Shown: positions 9,286 through 18,833 of the stretch, piece after piece
Numbering within the stretch: position 1 is the stretch's first letter
Layout of the letters: every line of letters begins with the position of its first letter
Assembly (NCBI GenBank): GCA_046328715.1
Contig: JAXLWB010000021.1
Location: forward strand, 1 to 64,000
Reading direction: 5' to 3'
Length of the DNA: 64,000 nucleotides
Source: JAXLWB01 sp046328715
GTDB lineage: Bacteria; Chloroflexota; Anaerolineae; Caldilineales; Caldilineaceae
Program-made: the position numbers and the translations under genes
The notes under the pieces: model-generated
Told to the model about the DNA's origin: nothing
The model's input: the letters and a program-made list of their open reading frames with translations, nothing else
Database searches by the model: none

Positions 9286-12200
9286 TTACGGAGCAGCCAG
9301 CGGGCTTTGTGGCTGCTCTTCGGCAGGTACAGCCAAGGGCGAGGTTGGCTGTATTGCGTCAGGCGGTGTAATAACGGCAACATGCCCCAAATCGACATCG
9401 ACCACCCAGATCTTCCCCATCGGATCGACACTCACACCAACAGGTCGAGCGACGCCCGCTGGGCGCACATCATAATAGCCCATCTGTTGTCCATCTGGAG
9501 CGTATTTTATCACTCTACCACTTTCTGGCGAAGACATATAGACAAAACCAAGTTGATCCACAGCCAGGTGCGGACCGGACAGGGTGTTGGCAGGCTCTAG
9601 CTCAAGCGAAAAAACTAGGTTGCCCTGTGCAGAGAAGACCATCAACTTATGGCGATCACCATCGCTAACGAAAATGGTGCCACTGGCACCGACTGCCACA
9701 TCAATCGGCTGGGCTGCGTCTTGATCCTGTAAATTGATGTTCATGATCAGATTACCCTGAGCATCCGTTGCCAGGACCCGGCTTCCGGAAGTGTGCGCAA
9801 TCCAAATATTGCCATTCTGATCAACAAAGAGGCCACGCGACCGTTCTGGCGCACCTTGAGGAACTGGAATGGTGCGTAGATAGCCACCATTGCCATCAAA
9901 GACAGCAACCCGTCCTGTAGTCGCATCCAACAAATAGACCTGACCGCTGCTGTCTGCGGCAACGTCAAATGGCTCCGTAAACGGTGAGTCAGCAGCGGTC
10001 ACTTCCGACAGTTCTGTACCGTCGTTACTTAGAATGACCATGCGCTTGTTGCCCGTATCAGCCACATAAATGCGGCCATCCACGCCTGCCGCAACTCCGA
10101 AGGGAGAGTTTAATTGCACGGGTAGCACCTTCACCTCGGCCGGCAATGGCTCAAGCACGCCAGGTTGCACAATGGTAGCCGTGGGAGTTGCCTGCGTAAA
10201 ATAGAGCTGTGCTAGCTCAGGCACCTGCACCCGTTCATAGTTGCCCTGCGGTGGGAAGAGCACAGCCGAAGGAATCGGTTGCTGATTATAGCCTGGCGGC
10301 GTCCAGAACAGATGGATATGGCTATGATCCTCATGATCAGCGTAACGCACACGAATATCGTGCAATCCTTGCTCTAGAGTAATATGCGTATTTTCCTGCT
10401 GATTACCCGTGGTGGCGGCAAGAATCTGTTGCGAGTCGATAAATAGTGTCGCTTCACTAATCGATTCCAGCCCAAAACCATAGTCGCCGCTGGTTGGAAT
10501 GGCAATTTTTCCACTCCATTCTACTGTGTAGGGGCGCGGCAGTGGAATGATATGGAAGTAGAGATCCAAATCTGGATCGATACGGGCAAAAGCCACGTCA
10601 CCTTGCCAATCGGCATTGGCATAGAATTTACCGAGCAGGCCATTGGCCCGGACAGGACCACTCATCAACACGGAAAGGGGCACCGTGGCTACATCCGCTT
10701 TGGGCGGCATCCAGGACAAGTTCACCGGGCCTGACCCACCTACCATCCGCAGCCGTATGGAATGATTTCCAGTGGCCAATATGACCCCAGCCGAAAGTTC
10801 TCCCTCGCCCGCTACTACTTGATCCTCACCGATGTATAGCTCCGCTTGTTTAGGCGCACGAATGAAAAACTGATGGGGACCATAGGTATTGACATGCAAA
10901 ATCCCTTCCCACTCCACCGAGAATGGTAGAGGTAAGGGAGTGGTGCTGCTCCAATCAGTGTCGATCTGCATATCTTTGCGCGTCAACACTGGATCGCCGC
11001 TCCAAGTGTCATTGGCATAGTAGTTGGCAACCAAGCCCTGAATCGAGCGGATGTCATCCTGCGTCATATGAACACGAAACAGTGCTACGGGGCCAGGGAA
11101 TGACGGTGTAATCTCTTCAAAAGCTGCATTGGGGTACAACTGACGCGCCTCATCATAGATGTTGCGGCTATCGAGATTGAGCATCAGTTCTACGTCTTTA
11201 TCTTGCGGCCAGTCCAGCGGCAGATGATCTGTGGTTTTAATATCTTTATAGGTCTTGCCTTGGGTGATAAATTGAATAGAGGGGCTATCTTCAAAGTAGT
11301 TGGTCAGGTAGGGTTCTGTGTTGGGCGGCAACTGATTGAGGAGATTAGCTGCCAGCGTTTCCGGTGTAGACCAAGCATTCCAGGCGGCGAAGTCATTGGC
11401 ATAACGATTGAAATAGAAATCGTAATTGATGTAGCCAACAATCACTAACAAGCCGGCCAATGGCCAGGCAAGCAGGCGCGAATAGGGTCGCGCCCCTCGA
11501 TCCCAAAGTCGCCAGAGTTCATAAAGCGGCAACACGGCCAGCAAGTAGGCCGCAGGTTGCGCCCCATTTGATCGAATCGAATGCGGCGCTTCAAAGTCGA
11601 CGGACAAGATACCTGCGCTTAGGGGCAACAAGAGCCAGATCACAAGAAACAGATAGCGAGGGCGGCGTATACGCCACAGCGCCAGCGCCAATCCCACTAC
11701 CATCAACCCGGCGCTGATAACATCCAACATCGGAGCGCCAGGCAAATTGTGGCGTCCATTTTCGTCACCGGCCACGTTGAACATCAAAAGGTGCTTACGA
11801 ATGGTTTCGCTCAAGACTGGCCAATATTGATCGGGAGTCTTGCCTTTTAGCACATACGCTTCTTCTACCCGCTGCCAGAAGATATCCGGCTTCTGTAGCG
11901 CAAAGAGCAGAAGTGGCGTTGCTACCAAGGTGGCTGCCAAGGCAGCGCAGAGCAGTCCCGCAACCAAACGGCCATCCAGGGGATTCTTCCGTTCTTGGAT
12001 CGCCTGGTAGATCAAGCGATGCAGCACATAAATGCCCAAAATTGCCACAAATAGGCGATACGAAGAGTAAAAGTTCAACCCTAGGCCGATCCAGATCCCC
12101 GCCCAAGCAAAGGCAGGCATCCTACGCACCCGTAGGGCACGCAACAAGAAATAAGTGCTGGCTAATGCAAACAAGGGAACGCTATTCGCCGTATGAACGC

Positions 12201-12990
12201 CAAAGCGGCTATCAAGTACCGACCAGCTCGCCACAGCTACCAGAAAGGACAAGATCAGACCAGTACGTCGATCAAAGAGTTCTTTGCCGGTCAGATAGGC
12301 GAAGAGCACCGTCAACACGCCGAAAGTAGCACTGACGTGACGAATCGACACAATCGAAACGCCAAACCAATTAAAGAAGAGTGCGGTAATATAAGCGTAG
12401 AGGGCGGGACCGTTGTAATCGTAATCAAGAAAGATGGGTCGCCAGTTGGGTTCATTCAGGATGCGCTGTGCTAGCAAAGCGTGCATTCCTTCGTCATACC
12501 AAACGCCGAAAGCCAATTTATCCAGCTTATAAAAACGAAAAAATAAGCCTATGGCTAATGCAAGAAGCAGCAACCAACCCAGCCGATTTTTCACCAGGGT
12601 GGGCATCCGCCAACGGGGTAGCGAAGAGCGAGCATCCAGTAGATAGGCGGACGCGACGAAAAGCACCACACTGGCGATATGTAACATCCAATCACCCGGC
12701 GATGGATTTTCGACATTGATACGCGCGGCCATGATCGCTGTCAGCCCAACGGCAAACATGGCAAGGAGTAACCCTAACCAACCAGACGAGGCATAGGTTA
12801 CCTTCGGCACGGGGCTAACTTCTTCGGCGAGGTCGCCGCGAAATGCCCAGATACAAAGCACTGCTGCGCCCACAAAGAGCGCAGCAGCAGTCGTTAAGTG
12901 TTGAGGGTCAATTTGCTTTTGGGCAATCAATGCAATTGCCACGCCAGCACATCCCCACAGAAAGGGTCGAATTGTTGACAGGGACTTCAT
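9286..12990 (-). CDS. Giant GT39 glycosyltransferase with two PA14 domains and an NHL propeller (paralogue)
   Basis: A 1234-residue protein with the same order as the gene at 4016: polytopic GT39 membrane domain (about 1-530) with Asp166-Glu167 in VWYDEGMHALLA; PA14-like domains at about 650-762 (GLVANYYANDTWSGDP) and 783-898 (GLLGKFYANADWQGD); NHL propeller at about 962-1206 with repeated blades such as PFGVAAGVDGRIYVADTGN; and a Pro-rich tail. ATG at 12990; the ribosome site is weak. The shared architecture points to tandem duplication with the M23 peptidase gene between the copies. PA14 and propeller parts follow the last membrane segment and are probably extracytoplasmic. Sugar and acceptor cannot be read from sequence. 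Confidence 0.8.
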   Translation of the reverse strand: MKSLSTIRPFLWGCAGVAIALIAQKQIDPQHLTTAAALFVGAAVLCIWAFRGDLAEEVSPVPKVTYASSGWLGLLLAMFAVGLTAIMAARINVENPSPGDWMLHIASVVLFVASAYLLDARSSLPRWRMPTLVKNRLGWLLLLALAIGLFFRFYKLDKLAFGVWYDEGMHALLAQRILNEPNWRPIFLDYDYNGPALYAYITALFFNWFGVSIVSIRHVSATFGVLTVLFAYLTGKELFDRRTGLILSFLVAVASWSVLDSRFGVHTANSVPLFALASTYFLLRALRVRRMPAFAWAGIWIGLGLNFYSSYRLFVAILGIYVLHRLIYQAIQERKNPLDGRLVAGLLCAALAATLVATPLLLFALQKPDIFWQRVEEAYVLKGKTPDQYWPVLSETIRKHLLMFNVAGDENGRHNLPGAPMLDVISAGLMVVGLALALWRIRRPRYLFLVIWLLLPLSAGILSVDFEAPHSIRSNGAQPAAYLLAVLPLYELWRLWDRGARPYSRLLAWPLAGLLVIVGYINYDFYFNRYANDFAAWNAWSTPETLAANLLNQLPPNTEPYLTNYFEDSPSIQFITQGKTYKDIKTTDHLPLDWPQDKDVELMLNLDSRNIYDEARQLYPNAAFEEITPSFPGPVALFRVHMTQDDIRSIQGLVANYYANDTWSGDPVLTRKDMQIDTDWSSTTPLPLPFSVEWEGILHVNTYGPHQFFIRAPKQAELYIGEDQVVAGEGELSAGVILATGNHSIRLRMVGGSGPVNLSWMPPKADVATVPLSVLMSGPVRANGLLGKFYANADWQGDVAFARIDPDLDLYFHIIPLPRPYTVEWSGKIAIPTSGDYGFGLESISEATLFIDSQQILAATTGNQQENTHITLEQGLHDIRVRYADHEDHSHIHLFWTPPGYNQQPIPSAVLFPPQGNYERVQVPELAQLYFTQATPTATIVQPGVLEPLPAEVKVLPVQLNSPFGVAAGVDGRIYVADTGNKRMVILSNDGTELSEVTAADSPFTEPFDVAADSSGQVYLLDATTGRVAVFDGNGGYLRTIPVPQGAPERSRGLFVDQNGNIWIAHTSGSRVLATDAQGNLIMNINLQDQDAAQPIDVAVGASGTIFVSDGDRHKLMVFSAQGNLVFSLELEPANTLSGPHLAVDQLGFVYMSSPESGRVIKYAPDGQQMGYYDVRPAGVARPVGVSVDPMGKIWVVDVDLGHVAVITPPDAIQPTSPLAVPAEEQPQSPLAAP

Positions 12991-13012
12991 GTGTAAAGAG
13001 TTTTAAGGTTAC

Positions 13013-13080
13013 AAAGTGGCAGAGTTGCAAAGTGGCAGAGTAACCGAATTACTTTTGCACTTTGCGACTTTGCCACCTTT
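13013..13080. repeat. Word-built inverted repeat
   Basis: The left arm 13013-13040 is two copies of a word close to AAAGTGGCAGAGTTGC; the right arm 13052-13080 is its imperfect complement. It begins 3 nt beyond the stop codon of the minus-strand gene ending at 13083 and fills the gap to the next gene. It belongs to the class of stop-adjacent word hairpins described in the findings. Confidence 0.7.
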
Positions 13081-13082
13081 TT

Positions 13083-16000
13083 CTACTGCAACAAAGGAAA
13101 GACCATAATTCGATTGTTATCTGCATCGGCCACAAGCAGGGTGTTTGTCTTCTGATCCACACTCAGCCCGTTGGGCAACGCAAAGTTATTGTTTTCTGCA
13201 CCAAATTTGCCAAAGGAGGCTCGGATTCCACCCGCCTTGTTAAAGACAAAGATACGGAAGAATTGCGGATCGGTCACATAGACATCGCCATTGCCTGCCA
13301 CGCTGATATAAGGCTTGTGGAAGATCTCTTTGCTCTCCCACCCCGGGACCGGCCACTCGGCTTGGAATTGGAGATCGGCCCCAAACTTCTGAATACGTCG
13401 ATTCCAGGCATCGGCAACAAAGACCGAACCATCAGTCGGGTCGATCGCTAGTGACGTTGGCTCGTCAAACTTGCCTGGAACCACACCACCGCCACCGATC
13501 TGCGAGATCAATCCCCCATTGGCGTCGTACTTCAAGATACGTTTGTCTCCCGTATCAGCCACGAATACTGAACCGTCGTTGCTGACCTGGATGCCACGTG
13601 GACCAAACAGAATGTTTGGATCGCCCAGTTCACCGTTGGTGGTATTAAAGACACCCCACTTGCGCAGGAATTTGCCATCTTTGTCAAAGACCTGAATCCG
13701 ACCATTCCAAGTGTCGGCCACATAGATGTCGCCATTCGGTGCTGCGGCGACACCCCACGGTTCGCGGAATTGACCGTCGCCCAATTGTAGTGGACCATCG
13801 CCATCGGGATCGGCACAGCCACTCGTGGCACCCTGGCTCAGATCACAGAAGGAGCCAAAGGTACGCACGAAGTTCCCTACGTTGTCGAGCACAACAATAC
13901 GATGATTGTTGCTGTCAGCAATCAAGCGCTCACTGTTTGGGCCGACGGCCACTGTGCGCGGTTGGGCCAATGCTTTGTCGCCATATACGCCATTGTAAAT
14001 GGCGACAGCAGGCTGTTCAACCTCGTTCCAGGTGGTGGGGGCAAAGCGCGCCGTTGTTGCGCCTGCGCTGCTTCCTCCGCCGCCCGTCACAGGCGTTACC
14101 CCCAAGTCCCAAATCTGCGCCGCGATGTCGGCCTTGACATACATATCAAATTCATGGCGGTGCGGCCATTGGGCCAGATCACGGAATTTATTGGGATCGG
14201 TATCGTCGCGAAAGCGTCGGTAGAAGAAGATCTGCCAATCACGCTCACGCTTTACCGGATCAGTGATGTTGTTCCAAACATCCTGCCAGGTCATGTTGAA
14301 GTAGGCCATATCCGGCCACCAGATCAAGCGATAGGTGCGCTTGACGTAATCTCGTTCTACATAAGGCGCAACCTTATCTCGATTTTTCGGGCCAACGATG
14401 ATTACCGGTGCCTGCATGACATCTTGGGTCGGGTTGCTGCCATAGAAACGGGAGTTTGGGTAGAGGCGCATGTACCAACTGAGCGGCCACGAACTTTCGT
14501 CGTCATAGGCGACCATAATGTTGCGTTCGCCCACGGTCCGTTCACTGATCATGTCGATCTCGTTAAGCGCGCGCTTGATATCGGGACCTGCATGAGCGTA
14601 CACAAGATACTCAGTCGCGTAATCGTAGTTGATATAGGTCAAACGGAAGGAAGTACGGGCATTCAACACGAAGAGCAGCGTCACAATCCCCAACCCTAGC
14701 ATGCTACCCACCGTGTGCAGATTACTCCGTTCGATGCCGCGCCATACCAAATAGAGCAGCCCAACCCAGAAGATCAACATCACGATCCACTGCGTGATCG
14801 ACGAGATCGCCTGCGTGTCACGCCCAAAGGTGGGCATATTACGCGCCATCAAGACTGTGAGTATAATGAACGCTGGGCTGGCAACCATCAACAAAAAGGT
14901 ACTGTTGCGCAATGCCGCTGACCAATCAACGCCACTGATCAATCTGCCTATCCACCAGCCACTAAAGATACAAAGCGGCAAGGCAATGTGGGTAAAAAGC
15001 CAGGGCATCTTTTCGCCCGCCAAGGTATAGGCAAGATAGGCCATAAACGACCAGAAGAGCGCAAAGCAGACAAAGTAGACAGAATTGCTGCTCGATCCGT
15101 CGCTCAACGTTTCGGCCTCGTCCAGAATGGCGACGCGCTGATTGCTTTGCACTGGTTGCCAGCCGGGGTTACGCCACAAATTACGCAGCAATACTGCCGC
15201 ACCGCTGAGCGCAAAGAGGATCGGGCCAAACTCGTACAGGCCGCCAATTAAGAGGTAATAATAGGCAGGCTGACTGCCACGTTGCACACCTTGCTGTGCC
15301 AACCAATAACCCAAACTGCCGACAATGCCACTAGCAAGGCCATTCTTCACATTAGTCAAGAAGGTGGTGAAGAAGAGAATGTCAATCACCCAGAAGATTG
15401 CCAATAGGCGTAACCAGGTAGCAAAGTCGAGCAACGGCAACGCATCTTCGCGGCGGCGTTCCGGGCGCATGGCAAACCAGAAGAAAGCTGTGCCGATCGA
15501 GATTGCCAGCAGGATCAGCACAAGGATTGTCATCAGGGCGATACCGGTGGATGAGATCGCACCCGGATTTTGCCAATCGACCGTGCCAATGATGTCTTTG
15601 AAGGGTGGCAAGTAGTGCAAGAAGGGCGAAAGATAGGGCAGCACCAACGTCGCCATCACCACCAACAAGTCAGCAACTGGATGTAAGCGTAGCTTGGTCC
15701 AAAAGCTGCTGCCGGAATCACGATCACGTGTGATCTGCCAGAGGAGGAGGCCAGCAAAGAAGAGACTAAAGATCGCGCCAGTGATGAAGTGTGCCTCCAT
15801 CCCAACAAAGCCAAGTGCCATCGACACCGCCAGCAAATAGAGCCAGCGCGCATTGCGGCTGTCGAGATAGCGGAATGCGGCCAACACCCACAGCACTGCC
15901 CAATAGGCAATGTAGATGTCGTCGCGGATGTAGCGGCTGTGGAAGAGCAAACTTGGGCTGACACAGATCAAGATGCCAGCGACCAAGGCTCCAATACGTC

Positions 16001-16403
16001 CCAGCCAGCGGCGGAAGAACCACATCGTGCCTACCATCATTGAACCCAAAATCGCCGGTACAATGCGCGACGTGTAGTCGTCCGCCCCAAAGAGCAGGTA
16101 CATCAAGGCGTTGAGATGAAACTTGAGCGGACCGTGCATCATGGGATTGTGTGTGTAGTCGCCATGATCGTAGAGATAGTAAGCATAAATGGTATGCAGA
16201 CTCTCGTCATGGCTCATCGCACGTGCGCCCAGATCGTAAAAACGGGCAACGACCGTCACGATCATTAGTATGAGCCAGGCGGCGGTCTCCCAATTCATTG
16301 CGAAAAGTGAAGCAAGAGGGCGGTCGATCAGGTTTGATCGCAAGCGTTCGCCCATTTCTTCTTGTTCTAGCACGGCCTCAGCCGTCGTTGATTTTTCAAC
16401 CAT
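13083..16403 (-). CDS. Agl23-type (TIGR03663) membrane protein fused to an NHL propeller
   Basis: An 1106-residue protein. The membrane part (about 35-600) matches the TIGR03663/Agl23 family, distant relatives of GT39: Asp66-Glu67 in SHDESLH and His90-Gly91-Pro92 in MMHGPLKFH are the family's characteristic DE and HGP residues. Residues from about 800 to the end are a chain of six NHL-type blades (GDIYVADTWNGRIQVFDKDG and similar). The family is known to co-occur with Chlor_Arch_YYY proteins, as here, and its activity is undetermined; archaeal-type flippase or glycosyl transfer is suspected. The C-terminal propeller is an addition to the usual membrane protein. ATG at 16403 has TGGAGTGAG about 8 nt upstream. 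Confidence 0.85.
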   Translation of the reverse strand: MVEKSTTAEAVLEQEEMGERLRSNLIDRPLASLFAMNWETAAWLILMIVTVVARFYDLGARAMSHDESLHTIYAYYLYDHGDYTHNPMMHGPLKFHLNALMYLLFGADDYTSRIVPAILGSMMVGTMWFFRRWLGRIGALVAGILICVSPSLLFHSRYIRDDIYIAYWAVLWVLAAFRYLDSRNARWLYLLAVSMALGFVGMEAHFITGAIFSLFFAGLLLWQITRDRDSGSSFWTKLRLHPVADLLVVMATLVLPYLSPFLHYLPPFKDIIGTVDWQNPGAISSTGIALMTILVLILLAISIGTAFFWFAMRPERRREDALPLLDFATWLRLLAIFWVIDILFFTTFLTNVKNGLASGIVGSLGYWLAQQGVQRGSQPAYYYLLIGGLYEFGPILFALSGAAVLLRNLWRNPGWQPVQSNQRVAILDEAETLSDGSSSNSVYFVCFALFWSFMAYLAYTLAGEKMPWLFTHIALPLCIFSGWWIGRLISGVDWSAALRNSTFLLMVASPAFIILTVLMARNMPTFGRDTQAISSITQWIVMLIFWVGLLYLVWRGIERSNLHTVGSMLGLGIVTLLFVLNARTSFRLTYINYDYATEYLVYAHAGPDIKRALNEIDMISERTVGERNIMVAYDDESSWPLSWYMRLYPNSRFYGSNPTQDVMQAPVIIVGPKNRDKVAPYVERDYVKRTYRLIWWPDMAYFNMTWQDVWNNITDPVKRERDWQIFFYRRFRDDTDPNKFRDLAQWPHRHEFDMYVKADIAAQIWDLGVTPVTGGGGSSAGATTARFAPTTWNEVEQPAVAIYNGVYGDKALAQPRTVAVGPNSERLIADSNNHRIVVLDNVGNFVRTFGSFCDLSQGATSGCADPDGDGPLQLGDGQFREPWGVAAAPNGDIYVADTWNGRIQVFDKDGKFLRKWGVFNTTNGELGDPNILFGPRGIQVSNDGSVFVADTGDKRILKYDANGGLISQIGGGGVVPGKFDEPTSLAIDPTDGSVFVADAWNRRIQKFGADLQFQAEWPVPGWESKEIFHKPYISVAGNGDVYVTDPQFFRIFVFNKAGGIRASFGKFGAENNNFALPNGLSVDQKTNTLLVADADNNRIMVFPLLQ

Positions 16404-16428
16404 GCGAACTCACTCCAAAAGTTATAAG

Positions 16429-16500
16429 GTGGGGCGAATTGCGAATTACAAATTGCGAATCACTCGCCCTGCAACCTGCAACTTGCCACTTTTGTTCATC
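16429..16500. repeat. Word repeats between two Agl23-like genes
   Basis: Two copies of AATTGCGAATTA-like words (16437-16461) face CCTGCAACCTGCAACTTGCC (16469-16493), with GTGG/CCAC at the outside. Pairing is imperfect. It ends about 12 nt from the stop of the gene ending at 16512. Confidence 0.5.
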
Positions 16501-16511
16501 TTGTCAGGATT

Positions 16512-18296
16512 CTACTGCGACCACAGCGTCACTTCGTCGGTCTGCATGACAGTCTTGTTTTCACGATAGAGCAGCCAGCGCAGACGTGCCTGCCATCCTG
16601 CACTCCAAGCGACACTCAATTTGTCGCGCCAGGAAAGTCCGTCGGCTGTCGCCATGGCTTCTTGGCGTAGGGTTAGGTCACTCGGCAGAAAATGATAATG
16701 AACCCGGTAGATGCTACCCATATAGGTCTCGGCAATCGCAGCCTGCGATGTATCTGGCTGTGTTGTGATCAAAAGCGGGGCCGGTTCCATGCCGTCGCCT
16801 GTAGCTGCACCGGGAACCCAACGCACTTGGCTGGCATGCAAATACCACCCCAAGACGGGATCGGGCTGCATCTCGCTGTTCAATTCCACCAACACCGGTA
16901 ACGATGCCTGATCGCCGAGCCGTTGTGTGCTAATGGTTGCCACATCTTTGGCCAGACGGCGCACATCGGGATGGGTCGCGGTGGCATACAACCCTGCTGG
17001 CGTTACCGCACTCTCCCTATAGTTCAGATGCCAATTGGCGGAAAAGGTTATTGCCAACAAGCCTCCACCCACGATAAAACCGACAATCGCAGTCGCTTGC
17101 CGACTATCTAGCCACACTGCATAGAGAACCGCAAGCAACATTGCCAAGCCAACCATCAGTCCGACGGGCTGCCAGGTCACAAAGTCGAATGCACCGCTGC
17201 TGATGGCCGTGACTGTATAAAACAACGCTGAGATGCTAAGCACGACCAAGATCGCCAACAACATCCGGCCTTCACTCCACTCAAATTCACTTCGGCTCAG
17301 CGCCACCAGCCTATCAACCGCCAGTGCAGCGCCGATCAGCAACGGAATGCCAATCATGGGCAAAGCCAAAGGAGTACGACCAGGGGCCACGCCCAAGATC
17401 ACGCCCCAAAGCAACCATAGTAACACAAGCCACTTTTCCGTGGTGCCGTCGACTCCCTCAACATCGGCCCGCATTTGGCGCACGATACCGACCAAACCGA
17501 TGGCACCAAAGACCAAGGCAAAGGGTTCATCAGCCAGCAGACGAACCAACCACCAACTGATCGGATAACCGTTTGCGCTGCTGGTCAGACTGGAAAGCCA
17601 GGCAGATAAAGAGCGGCTCACCGCGCCCATCAATTGCGGCATCGTCAGCAATCCAGTCGCCGCAATCAATAAAGCACCGCCCGCCCATAGTAAATTCTGC
17701 TGCCGTAACCATTTTTCACGTCGTTCACGCTCTTGCAGCCAAAGTGCGATTGCGATCAATGGTACAAAGCTCCAAGCCAACGGCCCGCTTGCCAAAAGCA
17801 GGCCCAATGCACTTGCACCAATCCGCTGCCAGCGTAGTTCGCTCACTTCTTCCATCGTCGGTTGGATCAAGGCAGTGAGCGCCAACATTCCCAGGAAGAT
17901 ACTGAGCATTCCACCTTCGGCCATGCGGCTGAAGGCAGTCATCCAGGGATCAATGGCCAGCAAGAAAGCCAACGCCAGCGCCCCACCACGTCCCAACCAG
18001 CTACGCCACCACCACGGCAATGCCACCAAAGCAATGCCAGCCAACGCCGGAACAATCCGCGCCGCCGCATCGCTGGTAAAGCCAGGCAGAAAGATCAGCG
18101 TTTGTAGCCCATGATAGAGCGCGCTCACTGGTGCAGCATTTTGATCGACACTTTGTCCTGTGGCAACCAACCAGGCAAGCCAGGCATTCTGCGCCTCGTG
18201 AGGGTGCAAGGGCATTGCACCCAAGGCAAAGAGGCGCAACGCCACCGCCACAAGCAACGCGATCCAATACAACAAATGTTCAACCGTAAATCGCAT
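16512..18296 (-). CDS. Divergent Agl23-like polytopic membrane protein, key residues changed
   Basis: A 594-residue membrane protein aligning by eye with the N-terminal membrane part of its neighbour at 13083 (LFALGAMPLHPHEAQNAW against the neighbour's LGARAMSHDESLHTIY). The DE pair is replaced by His33-Glu34 and HGP by HGL, so the residues regarded as invariant in the family are not kept. It lacks the NHL propeller. Start ATG 18296 is chosen because TTAAGGG lies 7 nt upstream; an in-frame TTG at 18317 sits inside an intergenic repeat. It could be a non-catalytic partner of the intact Agl23 protein, or have a shifted specificity. Confidence 0.65.
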   Translation of the reverse strand: MRFTVEHLLYWIALLVAVALRLFALGAMPLHPHEAQNAWLAWLVATGQSVDQNAAPVSALYHGLQTLIFLPGFTSDAAARIVPALAGIALVALPWWWRSWLGRGGALALAFLLAIDPWMTAFSRMAEGGMLSIFLGMLALTALIQPTMEEVSELRWQRIGASALGLLLASGPLAWSFVPLIAIALWLQERERREKWLRQQNLLWAGGALLIAATGLLTMPQLMGAVSRSLSAWLSSLTSSANGYPISWWLVRLLADEPFALVFGAIGLVGIVRQMRADVEGVDGTTEKWLVLLWLLWGVILGVAPGRTPLALPMIGIPLLIGAALAVDRLVALSRSEFEWSEGRMLLAILVVLSISALFYTVTAISSGAFDFVTWQPVGLMVGLAMLLAVLYAVWLDSRQATAIVGFIVGGGLLAITFSANWHLNYRESAVTPAGLYATATHPDVRRLAKDVATISTQRLGDQASLPVLVELNSEMQPDPVLGWYLHASQVRWVPGAATGDGMEPAPLLITTQPDTSQAAIAETYMGSIYRVHYHFLPSDLTLRQEAMATADGLSWRDKLSVAWSAGWQARLRWLLYRENKTVMQTDEVTLWSQ

Positions 18297-18309
18297 GAAA
18301 ACCCTTAAA

Positions 18310-18355
18310 GGTGACAAGATGACCAGATGACAAGATGAAAATCATTCTTATCACC
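18310..18355. repeat. GACAAGATGA word repeat with hairpin
   Basis: Copies of a GACAAGATGA-type word (18312-18338) face a short complement (TCATTCTTATCACC, 18342-18355). It lies 20 nt past the stop of the anti-sigma-like gene. The word is the same as in the hairpin at 22114-22173. Confidence 0.6.
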
Positions 18356-18374
18356 TAATCCAGGATGATAGATA

Positions 18375-18833
18375 TCAACTGGTCTGAAACCGAAGCTCTG
18401 GTGCGGGCACAGGCATTGGTGTTGGTAAAAGTGATGTACTCGCTGGCTTCACTTGCGGCGTCTCTGTTATCAACAAACGACTGGGCGCAAGCGTGCCTGC
18501 AGTTTTGCTGTCTGTGACGCGCATCATCTGTACATGGTTCAACTGCGCTGGCTGCGAACGGTTTGCATGTTGCGGCAACGCAAATAGACCTTCGAGGTTG
18601 AGCAAGCTAAAAATGATCAATGCGGTTGTGGCTAAGGCCATGCGGGTTTGGAAATCCGAAACTCCATGCCATACGACCTTCCACCAGGGCAAACGTGACC
18701 AGGTTCGTTCCAGGCGTCGCTGTACACGCTTGCGTGCAGCGTTGCCTTTGCTAAAATCAATCTTACTCAGGTATTCAATTTCTCGTTGAAACTGCTCTAG
18801 TTCTTCGGGTAAATGGCTCTGTTCAGGCTTCAT
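18375..18833 (-). CDS. Putative anti-sigma / membrane partner of the ECF sigma factor
   Basis: A 152-residue protein. The N-terminal 60 residues are charged and helical (PEELEQFQREIEYLSKIDF), a single membrane segment follows at about 66-84 (LATTALIIFSLLNLEGLFAL), and the C-terminal 65 residues are Ser/Thr/Pro-rich and probably external. No zinc-binding HxxxCxxC motif is present, so it is not a classical ZAS anti-sigma factor; the assignment rests on topology and position. The ATG at 18833 lies inside the 3' end of the sigma gene (11-nt overlap), implying translational coupling. Confidence 0.6.
   Translation of the reverse strand: MKPEQSHLPEELEQFQREIEYLSKIDFSKGNAARKRVQRRLERTWSRLPWWKVVWHGVSDFQTRMALATTALIIFSLLNLEGLFALPQHANRSQPAQLNHVQMMRVTDSKTAGTLAPSRLLITETPQVKPASTSLLPTPMPVPAPELRFQTS

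Noticed and set aside
9079..9600. 173-codon plus-strand open frame across the gap and into the GT39-PA14-NHL gene
   Set aside because: Most of it is antisense to the propeller; the intergenic part contains a hairpin and no recognised domain.
13902..14699. 265-codon plus-strand open frame
   Set aside because: Lies entirely opposite the well-supported Agl23-NHL gene; no ribosome site and no family-like sequence.
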